Shown piece by piece: positions 8,364 through 16,339 of a stretch of DNA of 56,286 nt. The DNA is from Verrucomicrobiota bacterium. Its GTDB lineage: Bacteria; Verrucomicrobiota; Verrucomicrobiia; Limisphaerales; UBA8199. Under the pieces are notes generated by a model. The model saw only the letters and a program-made list of their open reading frames with translations, had not been told where the DNA came from and ran no database searches. Position 1 is the first letter of the stretch. Every line of letters starts with the position of its first letter. Location: positions 1 to 56,286 of the forward strand of contig JAAYVL010000173.1 in NCBI GenBank assembly GCA_012517205.1. The letters run 5' to 3'. The position numbers and the translations under genes were made by a program.

Positions 8364-9638
8364 ATGCGAGATAAGTTGAATCGGCGCCAATTCCTCCAGG
8401 CCACCGCAACTGCCGCGCTGGGCGCGCCGCTGCTGCTGCGGGCCGCCCCCGCCCGGAAAAGCCCCAATGACCGCATCACGCTGGGCGTCATTGGCACCGG
8501 CACCCAGGGGCGCGGCCTCCTGAACAACTTCCTGGCCATGCCCGATACCCAGGTCGTGGCGGTGTGCGATGTGGACACCACCCGGCGGGATCATCACCGC
8601 CGCCTGGTGGATGAGTTCTACCGCATCAAGGGCAATACCGAATACCGGGGCTGCCCCGGCTACAAGGATTTCCGCGACGTGCTCGCGCGGCCGGATATTG
8701 ACGCGGTGGTGATTGCCGTTCCCGACCATTGGCACGCCTATATCGCCATCGCCGCCTGCAAGGCCGGCAAGGATGTCTATTGCGAAAAGCCGCTTTCCCT
8801 GACCATTGGCGAGGCCCGCGCCATGGTCACGGCGGCCCGGAAATATGACCGGGTCTTTCAAACCGGCTCGATGCAGCGATCATCCAGCGAGTTTCGCAAA
8901 GCCTGCGAACTGGTTCGCAACGGGCGTATTGGCCGGGTCAAACAGGTAATCGTGGACGTCGGCCCGCCTTCCATACCGTGCAACCTGCCGGCGGAACCTC
9001 TGGAGCCCGGCCTCAACTGGGATCTCTGGCTGGGGCCCGCCCCGGAGCGCCCTTACAATTCTGTGCTCAGCCCTCGCGGGGTTCATACGCACTTCCCCGA
9101 CTGGCGGAACTACCGGGAATACTCGGGCGGCATGATGACGGATTGGGGCGCGCACCACTTCGACATCGCCCAGTGGGGCCTGGGCATGGACGAGAGCGGC
9201 CCGGTGGAAATCATCCCGCCCGCCGACCCCCAGGCCACCCGCGGCGTGCGTTTCCGCTACGCCAACGGCGTCGAAATGATTCATGGCGACAGCGGCGGGG
9301 TGCTCTTTATCGGCACCGAGGGCAAAATCCTCGTCAACCGGGGCAAGTTCGAGGCCACGCCCGCGGCCCTGGCCGAAGAACCGCTGGGCGATCGCGCCCT
9401 GCGCCTCTACAACAGCTACAGCCATACCAAGGACTTCCTGGACTGCATGCGCAGCCGCCAACGCCCGATCTGCGACGTGGAGATCGGATGCCGCTCCGTC
9501 ACCGTCTGCCACCTGGGCAACCTGGCCTACTGGAACCATCGGCGCCTGCACTGGGACCCGGCCCGGGAGCAATTCATCGGCGACCGCGAGGCCAACCGCT
9601 GGATCCACCGCCCCCAGCGCGGCCCGTGGAAGACGTAA
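8364..9638 (+). CDS. Tat-exported Gfo/Idh/MocA family oxidoreductase
   Basis: A 424-residue NAD(P)-dependent sugar oxidoreductase with an N-terminal Tat signal (LNRRQFLQATATAALGAP, residues 5-22). The Rossmann motif GVIGTGTQGRG is at 41-51, DHWH at 121-124, the family signature EKP at 141-143 (YCEKPLSL), and GAHHFDIAQWG supplies the likely catalytic His region. Exported Gfo/Idh proteins of this type are expanded in Planctomycetes and Verrucomicrobiota, and usually belong to sugar or polyol catabolism. A TTG start at 8325 is possible but would move the twin arginine away from the N-terminus, so the ATG at 8364 is chosen. The gene stands alone between secG and rsmD. Substrate unknown. Confidence 0.88.
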   Translation: MRDKLNRRQFLQATATAALGAPLLLRAAPARKSPNDRITLGVIGTGTQGRGLLNNFLAMPDTQVVAVCDVDTTRRDHHRRLVDEFYRIKGNTEYRGCPGYKDFRDVLARPDIDAVVIAVPDHWHAYIAIAACKAGKDVYCEKPLSLTIGEARAMVTAARKYDRVFQTGSMQRSSSEFRKACELVRNGRIGRVKQVIVDVGPPSIPCNLPAEPLEPGLNWDLWLGPAPERPYNSVLSPRGVHTHFPDWRNYREYSGGMMTDWGAHHFDIAQWGLGMDESGPVEIIPPADPQATRGVRFRYANGVEMIHGDSGGVLFIGTEGKILVNRGKFEATPAALAEEPLGDRALRLYNSYSHTKDFLDCMRSRQRPICDVEIGCRSVTVCHLGNLAYWNHRRLHWDPAREQFIGDREANRWIHRPQRGPWKT

Positions 9639-9748
9639 ACCCGCGGTAAAAACCAATCCCCGCCGGCATCCCGCTAACAGCGCAAACCGGACGGCCAGGG
9701 CCTCCATTTCCCGCGTGCCTTTCCGCGGAGCGCGGGTTAAAGTTGGGC

Positions 9749-10357
9749 ATGCGCATCACGGGTGGAACCGCGGCCCGCCGAATTCTAAGAGTGCCGAAAG
9801 GACTGGCCGTGCGCCCCACGCCCGACCGGGTCAAGCAGGCGGTCTTCAACAGCCTGGGCGGCCGGGTGGCGGGCGCGCGGGTGCTGGAACTGTTTGCCGG
9901 CACCGGGGCGCTGAGTCTGGAATGCCTGAGCCGCGGCGCCGTGGCGGCGGTATGCGTGGAGAACTCACCCCGTCATGCGGCGGTGTTGCGCGCGAACTTC
10001 CAGGCAGCCGGCTTTCCTCCCGGAGTTTTGCAAACGCGGGTGCAGGATGTGTTCGCGGCGCTGACGCAACTGGCCGCGGCGCGCGAGCGCTTCGACCTGA
10101 TCCTGGCGGACCCGCCGTATGGCGAGAAGAATATCGGCCGGCGCTCGACCTCGCTGGCCCAGCGGCTGCTGGACGAGGCGGCGCTGCCGGAGCTGCTGCG
10201 GGTTGAAGGCTGGCTGGTGCTGGGCCACGCGCGGCGCGACACCCTGAGCCTGCCGGAGCATTGGCAGGAGCTGAAGCTGCTCAAGCACGGCGACAGTTTC
10301 ATGCGCTTCCTGCGCCCGGCCCGCGCGGCCGGGGCGCCGGCGGCGGCGGCGCCTTGA
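9749..10357 (+). CDS. rsmD: 16S rRNA (guanine966-N2)-methyltransferase RsmD
   Basis: A 202-residue class I SAM-dependent methyltransferase. It begins with the RsmD-type MRITGG...R.L..P and VRPTPDRVKQAVFNSL, followed by the SAM-binding LELFAGTGALSLE (about residues 46-58) and the catalytic motif DPPY at 121-124. This combination is specific for RsmD, which methylates G966 of 16S rRNA in 30S assembly. The ATG at 9749 gives the normal N-terminus; a TTG two codons upstream is less likely. A TAAAGT box ends only 5 nt before the ATG, hinting at a nearly leaderless start. The next gene (amn-like) begins 11 bp after its stop codon. Confidence 0.93.
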   Translation: MRITGGTAARRILRVPKGLAVRPTPDRVKQAVFNSLGGRVAGARVLELFAGTGALSLECLSRGAVAAVCVENSPRHAAVLRANFQAAGFPPGVLQTRVQDVFAALTQLAAARERFDLILADPPYGEKNIGRRSTSLAQRLLDEAALPELLRVEGWLVLGHARRDTLSLPEHWQELKLLKHGDSFMRFLRPARAAGAPAAAAP

Positions 10358-10367
10358 GGCAAGAACC

Positions 10368-11138
10368 ATGAAAAGCAAAGATGAGATCGTGGCGGACTGG
10401 CTGCCGCGCTACACGGGCACGGCGCTGGCGGATTTCGGGAAATACATTCTGCTGGTGAACTTCAGCAACTACGTGCGGCGGTTCGCCCAGTGGCATAATG
10501 TGCCGGTGCGGGGGGAGGACCGCCCCATGCTCAACGCGACGGCGGAGGGGATTACCATCATCAATTTTGGCATGGGCAGCGCCAACGCGGCGACCGTCAT
10601 GGACCTGCTCGTCTCCGTCCAGCCCGAAGCCTGTTTGTTTCTGGGCAAATGCGGCGGGCTCAAGCGGAAGAATAAACTGGGGGACCTGATCCTGCCGATT
10701 GCGGCGATCCGCGGCGAGGGAACCTCGAACGACTATTTCCCGCCGGAAGTGCCGGCGCTGCCCGCCTTCAGCCTGCAAAAGGCCATCTCCACCACCATCC
10801 GCGATCACCAGCGCGATTACTGGACCGGCACGGTCTATACCACCAACCGCCGCGTATGGGAGCACGACGAGAGCTTCAAAAAATACCTGCGGCGCATCCG
10901 GTGCATGGCGATTGATATGGAGACGGCGACGATCTTTATCACGGGTTTCCACAACGAGATCCCCAGCGGCGCGCTGCTGCTGGTGTCCGACCAGCCGATG
11001 GCTCCGGAAGGAATCAAGACCTGGCAAAGCGATCAGCGCGTGACCGCCAACTACACGGACATGCACCTGCACGTGGGCATTGATTCCCTGCGCCAGCTCA
11101 TCAACCAGGGCCTGACGGTCAAGCACTTGCGGTTCTAG
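10368..11138 (+). CDS. amn: AMP nucleosidase, short form
   Basis: Hydrolyses AMP to adenine and ribose-5-phosphate, in purine salvage and adenylate balance. The 256-residue protein matches the compact bacterial AMP nucleosidase type (the E. coli enzyme has about 480 residues with an extra N-terminal domain). It has the nucleoside-phosphorylase fold motifs INFGMGSANAATVMDLL, FLGKCGGL, GEGTSNDYFPPEVPA and the active-site IDMETATIF near residue 183, then VSDQPM. GAGG lies about 11 nt before the ATG. It is close-coupled to rsmD and converges on the metallo-hydrolase gene. A related purine or MTA phosphorylase is the main alternative, but the motif set favours AMP nucleosidase. Confidence 0.85.
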   Translation: MKSKDEIVADWLPRYTGTALADFGKYILLVNFSNYVRRFAQWHNVPVRGEDRPMLNATAEGITIINFGMGSANAATVMDLLVSVQPEACLFLGKCGGLKRKNKLGDLILPIAAIRGEGTSNDYFPPEVPALPAFSLQKAISTTIRDHQRDYWTGTVYTTNRRVWEHDESFKKYLRRIRCMAIDMETATIFITGFHNEIPSGALLLVSDQPMAPEGIKTWQSDQRVTANYTDMHLHVGIDSLRQLINQGLTVKHLRF

Positions 11139-11186
11139 GCGAAGAGCGCCGGGCTATCTGCCCCCCGGCCGGGGCCATTCAGCGCC

Positions 11187-11831
11187 TCAGGCGAGCAGTT
11201 CCTGCACCAGCAGATTGTGCTCCTGTTCCTGCCGCAGCGTGGTGGGCTGGCCGTGGCCGCCGAGCAGCCGCGTTGCGCCCGGCAGGCTCATGACCCGGCG
11301 GACGGAGGCCTGCATTTGCCGCGGGTCTGAATCCGGCAGATCGGTGCGGCCAATCGAGCCGCCGATGATCAGGTCGCCGCCAACCAGCAGTTGTTCCTGC
11401 GGGAAGTAGTAGGCGACGTGGCCCGGCGAATGGCCGGGAGTATGGAGGGCCACCACCGCCAGCGACCCGATTTTAAGCTCCTGGTTGTCGGTGAGGTCCG
11501 CGTCCGCCACGAGCGGCGGGATAACCAGCGGAAGCCCGAACAGCCGGGTCTGCGCCTCCGGCTGCCGCGCCTTGGGCTGGTCCAGCGCATGGAGCAGAAT
11601 GCGGGCGCCGGGAAACTTCTGCCGCACGACCGCATGATCGGCGAAGTGATCGAAATGCCCATGCGTCAGCCATAACCCCGTCAGCTCCCACCCGCGCGCC
11701 GTCGCCGTTTCGAGGAGCGGCGCGACGGTATGGTCGGGGGCGTCAAAAAGCACCGCCTGCCGGGCGGTTTCATCCGCGATGAGAAAGCTATTGGTCATCG
11801 CGACCCCGCCGGTGTTTGTCAGTACGATCAT
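11187..11831 (-). CDS. MBL-fold metallo-hydrolase (glyoxalase II-like)
   Basis: A 214-residue metallo-beta-lactamase-fold hydrolase. The binuclear metal motif THGHFDH (His57, His59, Asp61, His62) is followed by HTPGHSPGH near 126-134, GGDLI near 147 and a late His in GGHGQPT. The compact size fits the glyoxalase II/YcbL-like group, which hydrolyses thioesters such as S-lactoylglutathione, but glutathione specificity cannot be shown. The ATG at 11831 gives the typical N-terminus; an upstream start at 11945 adds 38 unrelated residues. On the minus strand a TACACT box ends 6 nt before the ATG, suggesting a leaderless mRNA. It is convergent with amn. Confidence 0.85.
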   Translation of the reverse strand: MIVLTNTGGVAMTNSFLIADETARQAVLFDAPDHTVAPLLETATARGWELTGLWLTHGHFDHFADHAVVRQKFPGARILLHALDQPKARQPEAQTRLFGLPLVIPPLVADADLTDNQELKIGSLAVVALHTPGHSPGHVAYYFPQEQLLVGGDLIIGGSIGRTDLPDSDPRQMQASVRRVMSLPGATRLLGGHGQPTTLRQEQEHNLLVQELLA

Positions 11832-12062
11832 GCCCGAAGTGTAGCCGTCCGGGGTGAAGACAGCCAGCCGCAAAGGCTGGCGGCTTACGGACGTATTTGC
11901 AGGCAACGGCGGCCCGGTTATTTGAATACCGGGGCGCGCGCCCATTCAAGATGAGTTCGCGGCCCGCGGGTTTCCCGGCAGTGGCGGCACCCATTGCGGG
12001 CGAAACGAGGCAAGGACGGCATTCGGCAGCGAACCGTCAGCCGAGGCCTGATGCGCCTGAAA

Positions 12063-13700
12063 CTATTCGCCGATGCGCTCAGGCGTGCCCTTGCGGTAGT
12101 TGACGCCGAGTTGGTCGAACCGCTGGAACTGAACCGGGAGGCGGCGCAGGAAATCCTCCCAGTTGCGCGCGCCGGGCGGCGACCAAACCACCTCGGCTAG
12201 TGCGCAGAGGCGGGGGAAAAGCATGTATTGCGCGTGTTTGAAGTTGGGAATGTATTCCGTCCACAGGTTGCCCTGCGCGCCGAGAAGGCGCGACTGGTGC
12301 GCCGGGGCCAGGTTCGGGGGGATGGGCTCGAATGCATAGACCTTGCTGAGCGGCACATAACCGCCGATGGCTTTCGGCTCAGTGGCATGGTTGGTGGACT
12401 GGTAGTAATCCAGGTAGCAATGGCTGGTAGGGGACATGATGACGTCATGCCCCGTGCTGGCGGCTTCCGCCGCGCCGCCAATCCAGTCCATGACGACGGC
12501 GTTTTGGGCCAGGCCGCCCTCGCGGATTTCGCTCCAGCCGATCAGCGTGCGCCCTTGCGCGTTGATGAACTTTTCGATGCGGCGGATGAAGTAGCTCTGC
12601 AGTTCGCGCTCGTCCTCCAATCCTTCCTGCCGGATGCGCGCCTGGCACCGGGGGCACTGCTTCCAGCTGTCCTTGGGCACTTCATCGCCGCCGATGTGGA
12701 TGTATTTGCCCGGAAACAACTCGCAAACCTCGGCAAGGACGTTCTGAAGGAACTCGAAGGTTTCCTCCCGGCCGGCGCAATAGACGCCCGCGAAGACTCC
12801 GCCTTTGGCGTTGGGCGTGTAGGGCCCGCCGCTGCAACTCAATTCCGGATGCGCGGCCAGGGCGGCGGAGGCGTGCCCGGGCATTTCAATCTCCGGCACC
12901 ACGGTGATATGCCGGGCCGCGGCATAGGCAACGATATCCCAAATATCCGCTTTGGTGTAATAGCCGCCGTACCGCCCGTCCGGGCCGTAAGTGGTGCTGA
13001 GCTTCGGGTCCAGGCCGAATCCCGCCTCATCCCGCCATGCGCCAACCTGGGTCAGGCGGGGATACCTGCCAATCTCGACGCGCCACCCCTGGTCATCGGT
13101 CAGATGCAGTTGAAGCATATTCACTTTGTGCAGCGCCAGCACATCCAGCAGTTGTTTGACTTCGGCTTTGGGAAAGAAGTGGCGGGCCGTGTCGAACAAC
13201 ACCCCGCGCCACTTGAAGCGCGGCTGATCCTCGATCCAGACGCAAGGCGCCTGCCATGCCTGGCCGGGCTCAGGTTTTGCGGCGAAGATCTGCGGCGGCA
13301 ACAGTTGCAGCAAAGATTGGACGCCGTAGAACATGCCCGCCTGGCCGGAGGCGCGCAGCGCAACCTCATCCGGGGCCACGATCAGTTCGTAGCCTTCCGG
13401 GCCCAAGGCCGCCTTGGCCTCCTGGGTGGTGAGTATAATCGCGCCCTTGGCCTTTCGCGGCTCAGTGCCAAGGGTGGTCTTGAGTTTATAACCGGTCGCC
13501 TGGCGCAAACGTTCCGCCAGATAGCGGGCCGTATCCTGGGAGGCGCGGTCGGCCAGGATATGCGTTTTCGGGTGAAGGTTGAAGGTTCCTTCCCGGCACT
13601 CCAGTTTGCGAGGAGCCGGGATTAGCGCGGGAGAGTCGCCGGCTGCCAAGGCGTGGCCCGCTGTCAAAGAGAGCAGCATCAGAGCGATTAGGCGGTTCAT
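12063..13700 (-). CDS. Secreted beta-N-acetylhexosaminidase (GH20)
   Basis: Cleaves terminal beta-linked GlcNAc or GalNAc from chito-oligosaccharides or glycoconjugates, by substrate-assisted catalysis. The 545-residue protein has a signal peptide (residues 1-20), a GH20b domain (about 25-160, with LIPAPRKLECREG) and the catalytic GH20 barrel with HLTDDQGWR at 199-207, EMPGH at 272-276, and the diagnostic HIGGDE with catalytic Asp339-Glu340. A CPRC pair follows at about 349-352. Its start codon overlaps the stop of the upstream SSS symporter (ATGA at 13700-13697), so the two are translationally coupled, which implies that the symporter imports the liberated sugar. Periplasmic or outer-membrane location is inferred. 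Confidence 0.94.
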   Translation of the reverse strand: MNRLIALMLLSLTAGHALAAGDSPALIPAPRKLECREGTFNLHPKTHILADRASQDTARYLAERLRQATGYKLKTTLGTEPRKAKGAIILTTQEAKAALGPEGYELIVAPDEVALRASGQAGMFYGVQSLLQLLPPQIFAAKPEPGQAWQAPCVWIEDQPRFKWRGVLFDTARHFFPKAEVKQLLDVLALHKVNMLQLHLTDDQGWRVEIGRYPRLTQVGAWRDEAGFGLDPKLSTTYGPDGRYGGYYTKADIWDIVAYAAARHITVVPEIEMPGHASAALAAHPELSCSGGPYTPNAKGGVFAGVYCAGREETFEFLQNVLAEVCELFPGKYIHIGGDEVPKDSWKQCPRCQARIRQEGLEDERELQSYFIRRIEKFINAQGRTLIGWSEIREGGLAQNAVVMDWIGGAAEAASTGHDVIMSPTSHCYLDYYQSTNHATEPKAIGGYVPLSKVYAFEPIPPNLAPAHQSRLLGAQGNLWTEYIPNFKHAQYMLFPRLCALAEVVWSPPGARNWEDFLRRLPVQFQRFDQLGVNYRKGTPERIGE

Positions 13701-15529
13701 CGGGAGTTCGAGGCCGGGCTTTGGCCGGCCCAGAGCTGGTTAATCACATAGAGCAAAACCCCGCCGCAGGCGATGAATACGCCGCTCAACCACAGCGCCA
13801 GGCCGATCCGGCCATAGAGGAAATTGCCCACCGCGAACAACGACGACCAGATGACCGCGCAGCCCGCCGACCAGCCCAGCAACGCCAGCGGGATATTCTC
13901 GCGCGTGGCCGCGGCTTCCGCCGCGGAAACACCCGCGGCTTCGCGGATGCGCCGCCAGCCGGGGCCGAAGGGCCGAACCTTCCGGTAGAACTCGATCAGC
14001 GTCTGGCGGTCGGTTTGGGGGCCGACGAAAGCGGTCACCATCCAGCACACCGTGGTGACGGCGATGGTCAGCAAGAGCGCGTAATGGGTGCTGATTGCCA
14101 CGCCGCATTGCGTCTTGAGAATTAGCAGAACCAGGGAAATGCCGAACGAGCTGATCATCGCCACCACTTCGCACCAGGCGGTAATCCGCCACCAGAACCA
14201 GCGCAGCAGGTACAACAGCCCCGTGCCCGCCCCGATCTGGAGGATGAGGTCGAAGGCGGATTTGGCCGAATCCAGCAGGTAAACCATGCCGCCGGCGCAC
14301 ACAAACAGGCCCACGGTGGTCAGGCGGCCCGCCCGCACATAGTGCTGCTCCGCCGCGCCCCGGTTGAGAAACCGCCGGTAAAAGTCATGCACGAGGTAGG
14401 AGGCGCCCCAGTTCAAATGGGTCAGCACCGTCGAAGAGTTGGCGGCGATCAACCCGCCCACCATCAGGCCGATGAACCCGACCGGCAGAAACTTGAGCAT
14501 GGCCGGGTAGGCAATGTCATGCCCCAGCAAGTGGGGGTCGAGATTGGGAAAGGCTTTCTGGATGTCCGCCAGCTCCGGATACACCAGCAGCGAACACAGG
14601 CCGACCAGGATCCACGGCCAGGGACGCAGAACATAATGCGCCACATTAAAGAACAGCACCGCGCCAAGCGAATCCCGCTCCGACCGGGAAGCCAGCAGGC
14701 GCTGCGCAATGTAGCTGCCGCCGCCCGGCTCCGAACCCGGATACCACGTCGCCCACCACTGCACCGCCAGGGGCATGATGAACACCGCCACCACCAGGTC
14801 CCAGTTGCTGCTGAAGTCGGGCAGCACGTTCAGATAATGCAGCAGGGTCTGGCCATCCGGGGCGAGCCGCGGCGCGGAGAGCCGCTCCACCATCACCGAC
14901 AGCCCGCCGACATGCTGAACCGCGAAAAACGCCGCGGCAATCACCGCCGTCATCTTGATGAAAAACTGGAGCATATCAATGACCAGCACGCCCCAAAGCC
15001 CCGAGTGCGCGGCAAACACCACGTTCAGCAGGCCGCACAGCAGCAGGGTCTGCCAGCGGGGCAGTCCAAAGAGGATATTGGCGATCTTGCAGGCGGCCAG
15101 GCAGACCGTGGCCAGGATGACGCAGTTGAAAAACAGCCCCAGGTAGATCGAACGGAACCCGCGCACGATGCTGGCCGCCTTGCCGGAGTAACGGATTTCA
15201 TAAAACTCCAGGTCCGTCATCACCTCCGAGCGCCGCCACATCCGGGCATAAAAGAAAACCGTCGCGACGCCCGTCAGCACAAACGCCCACCACACCCAGT
15301 TGCCGGCAACGCCCCTCTGCCGGACGATGTCGGTCACCAGGTTGGGCGTATCGCTGCTGAACGTGGTCGCCACCATGGACAACCCAGCCAGCCACCACGG
15401 CACCGCCCGGCCCGAGACAAAGAATTCAGTGGTGTTCCGCCCCGCGCGCTTGCCGAAAAACAGCGCCGGCACAAAACAAATGAGCAGGGTGGCCAGAACG
15501 ATCAGCCAGTCAATGAGCTGTAAATGCAT
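13697..15529 (-). CDS. Sodium:solute symporter (SSS family), probable amino-sugar importer
   Basis: A 610-residue inner-membrane transporter with about 13-15 hydrophobic segments. It begins MHLQLIDWLIVLATLLIC and shows the SSS hallmarks of a first helix followed by GKRAGRNTTEFFVSGR and WWLAGLSMVATTFSSDTPN (sodium-site region). Proteins of this type take up sugars, sialic acid or amino sugars with sodium. Overlap with the GH20 gene makes N-acetylglucosamine or chito-oligosaccharide the best guess. The frame is open upstream to 15751, but the ATG at 15529 directly begins the first membrane helix, while the upstream extension is Arg/Gly/Pro-rich and runs into the toxin gene. Confidence 0.9.
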   Translation of the reverse strand: MHLQLIDWLIVLATLLICFVPALFFGKRAGRNTTEFFVSGRAVPWWLAGLSMVATTFSSDTPNLVTDIVRQRGVAGNWVWWAFVLTGVATVFFYARMWRRSEVMTDLEFYEIRYSGKAASIVRGFRSIYLGLFFNCVILATVCLAACKIANILFGLPRWQTLLLCGLLNVVFAAHSGLWGVLVIDMLQFFIKMTAVIAAAFFAVQHVGGLSVMVERLSAPRLAPDGQTLLHYLNVLPDFSSNWDLVVAVFIMPLAVQWWATWYPGSEPGGGSYIAQRLLASRSERDSLGAVLFFNVAHYVLRPWPWILVGLCSLLVYPELADIQKAFPNLDPHLLGHDIAYPAMLKFLPVGFIGLMVGGLIAANSSTVLTHLNWGASYLVHDFYRRFLNRGAAEQHYVRAGRLTTVGLFVCAGGMVYLLDSAKSAFDLILQIGAGTGLLYLLRWFWWRITAWCEVVAMISSFGISLVLLILKTQCGVAISTHYALLLTIAVTTVCWMVTAFVGPQTDRQTLIEFYRKVRPFGPGWRRIREAAGVSAAEAAATRENIPLALLGWSAGCAVIWSSLFAVGNFLYGRIGLALWLSGVFIACGGVLLYVINQLWAGQSPASNSR

Positions 15530-15692
15530 ACCAGAGTTCTTCGGATCCGTGGCGTCTTCAACGCCAGCGGCCGAAAACGCTAACGCCCTCCCACGCCGAA
15601 AACAAGTCCGGCGTATAAGGCCGTCCGGCGGCTCCAGGTCCATCGCCGAGCCGCCGGGCTCAATTTTCAGGATGGGGCGACCCCGCCCTGCG

Positions 15693-15959
15693 CTATTTCG
15701 AGACGATGCCGTGCGGGCCGATGGAAAAAGACACGATGACGTCGTGGTCAATCACGAACAGGACGCGGTAGTGCTCGGTCACCCAGAGGTCGAAGACCTG
15801 ATGGCCGTGCCAAGTGAGGCCTTCAAGTTTGTGGTAGCGAAGCGAGGGATGCCGCCAATTCGAGCTGAACAAGGCGAACTTGGCCCGCGCGACTCTTTGG
15901 ATATCAGGCGGAAGTGCTTTGAACTCGCGTTTGAACCGGACGGCGCGCCGGAAGATCAT
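15693..15959 (-). CDS. RelE/ParE-type toxin of a type II toxin-antitoxin pair
   Basis: An 88-residue basic protein, beginning MIFRRAVRFKREFKALPPDI. Its composition, length and the C-terminal pattern HKLEGLTWHGHQVFDLWVTEHYRVLFVIDHDVIVSFSIGPHG (residues about 43-85, quoted only as landmarks LEG..WHGHQVFDLWV and YRVLFV) fit the RelE/YafQ/ParE fold: an N-terminal helical pair, then strands carrying basic and His residues. RelE members cleave ribosome-bound mRNA, while ParE members target gyrase; which applies is not clear. The ATG overlaps the stop codon of the small upstream gene (ATGA at 15959-15956), the usual antitoxin-first arrangement. Confidence 0.75.
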   Translation of the reverse strand: MIFRRAVRFKREFKALPPDIQRVARAKFALFSSNWRHPSLRYHKLEGLTWHGHQVFDLWVTEHYRVLFVIDHDVIVSFSIGPHGIVSK

Positions 15960-16135
15960 AGGTCTTTGACCATGTCTTCCATCGAGTCGTACTGCTGGGG
16001 CTCGATGGCGTCGTCTTCGTGCTCTTTAGCATCAGCTATGTCTTGAGGGGTGGGTTTGCGCGCTGGCACGGTCGCCGCAAACAGCACCGGATCGAATGGG
16101 ACTTCCGCCTTCGTCTTTTTCGCTTTGGGCTTCAC
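15956..16135 (-). CDS. Small acidic antitoxin partner (59 residues)
   Basis: A 59-codon open frame from GTG (16135) to TGA (15958-15956), overlapping the toxin ATG. The N-terminus is Lys-rich (KPKAKKTK) and the C-terminal half is strongly acidic (AKEHEDDAIEPQQYDSMED). That is the usual layout of a protein that wraps a basic RelE-type toxin with an acidic C-terminal arm. I do not recognise the N-terminal part as a known DNA-binding fold, and it is short for one. The gene call rests on the ATGA overlap with the toxin, the charge pattern and the open frame. The GTG start lacks a good ribosome binding site. Confidence 0.6.
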   Translation of the reverse strand: MKPKAKKTKAEVPFDPVLFAATVPARKPTPQDIADAKEHEDDAIEPQQYDSMEDMVKDL

Positions 16136-16212
16136 GATAACCCAAGCTAGCCCAACGGCCGCTCCAACTCAACACCAGAACCCGGCATCGTCATGTTGGG
16201 CCACAAAGCAAC

Positions 16213-16326
16213 TCAGAGCGCCCCCAGGTCCATGGCCGAACCGTTCAGTTTCAGCTTCAGGATGGAGTCTATGGGCGGGCCGGTGGTGGTACCAGATGCG
16301 GCATGGGCAGGGATGAGGAGCACCCC
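16213..16326 (-). pseudogene. Possible remnant of a protein C-terminus
   Basis: On the minus strand a 37-codon open stretch ends with the peptide GSAMDLGAL and a TGA at 16215-16213. It is bounded upstream by an in-frame TGA. The sequence ILKLKLNGSAMDL resembles a second stretch at 15631-15680. There is no start codon context. It looks like a decayed tail of a secreted enzyme, but this is weakly supported. Confidence 0.3.
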
Positions 16327-16339
16327 TCACCCTCTGCTC

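Larger units (their letters stand above)
15631..16270 (-). repeat. Imperfect 50-bp direct repeat flanking the toxin-antitoxin pair
   Basis: Positions 15631-15680 and 16221-16270 align without gaps at about 33 of 50 bases. They are oriented alike and lie on either side of the toxin-antitoxin genes. On the minus strand, in one frame, both encode similar peptides: ILKIEPGGSAMDL and ILKLKLNGSAMDL. The second ends in a stop three codons later. The protein-level similarity suggests two remnants of one C-terminal coding sequence rather than chance. Confidence 0.5.
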
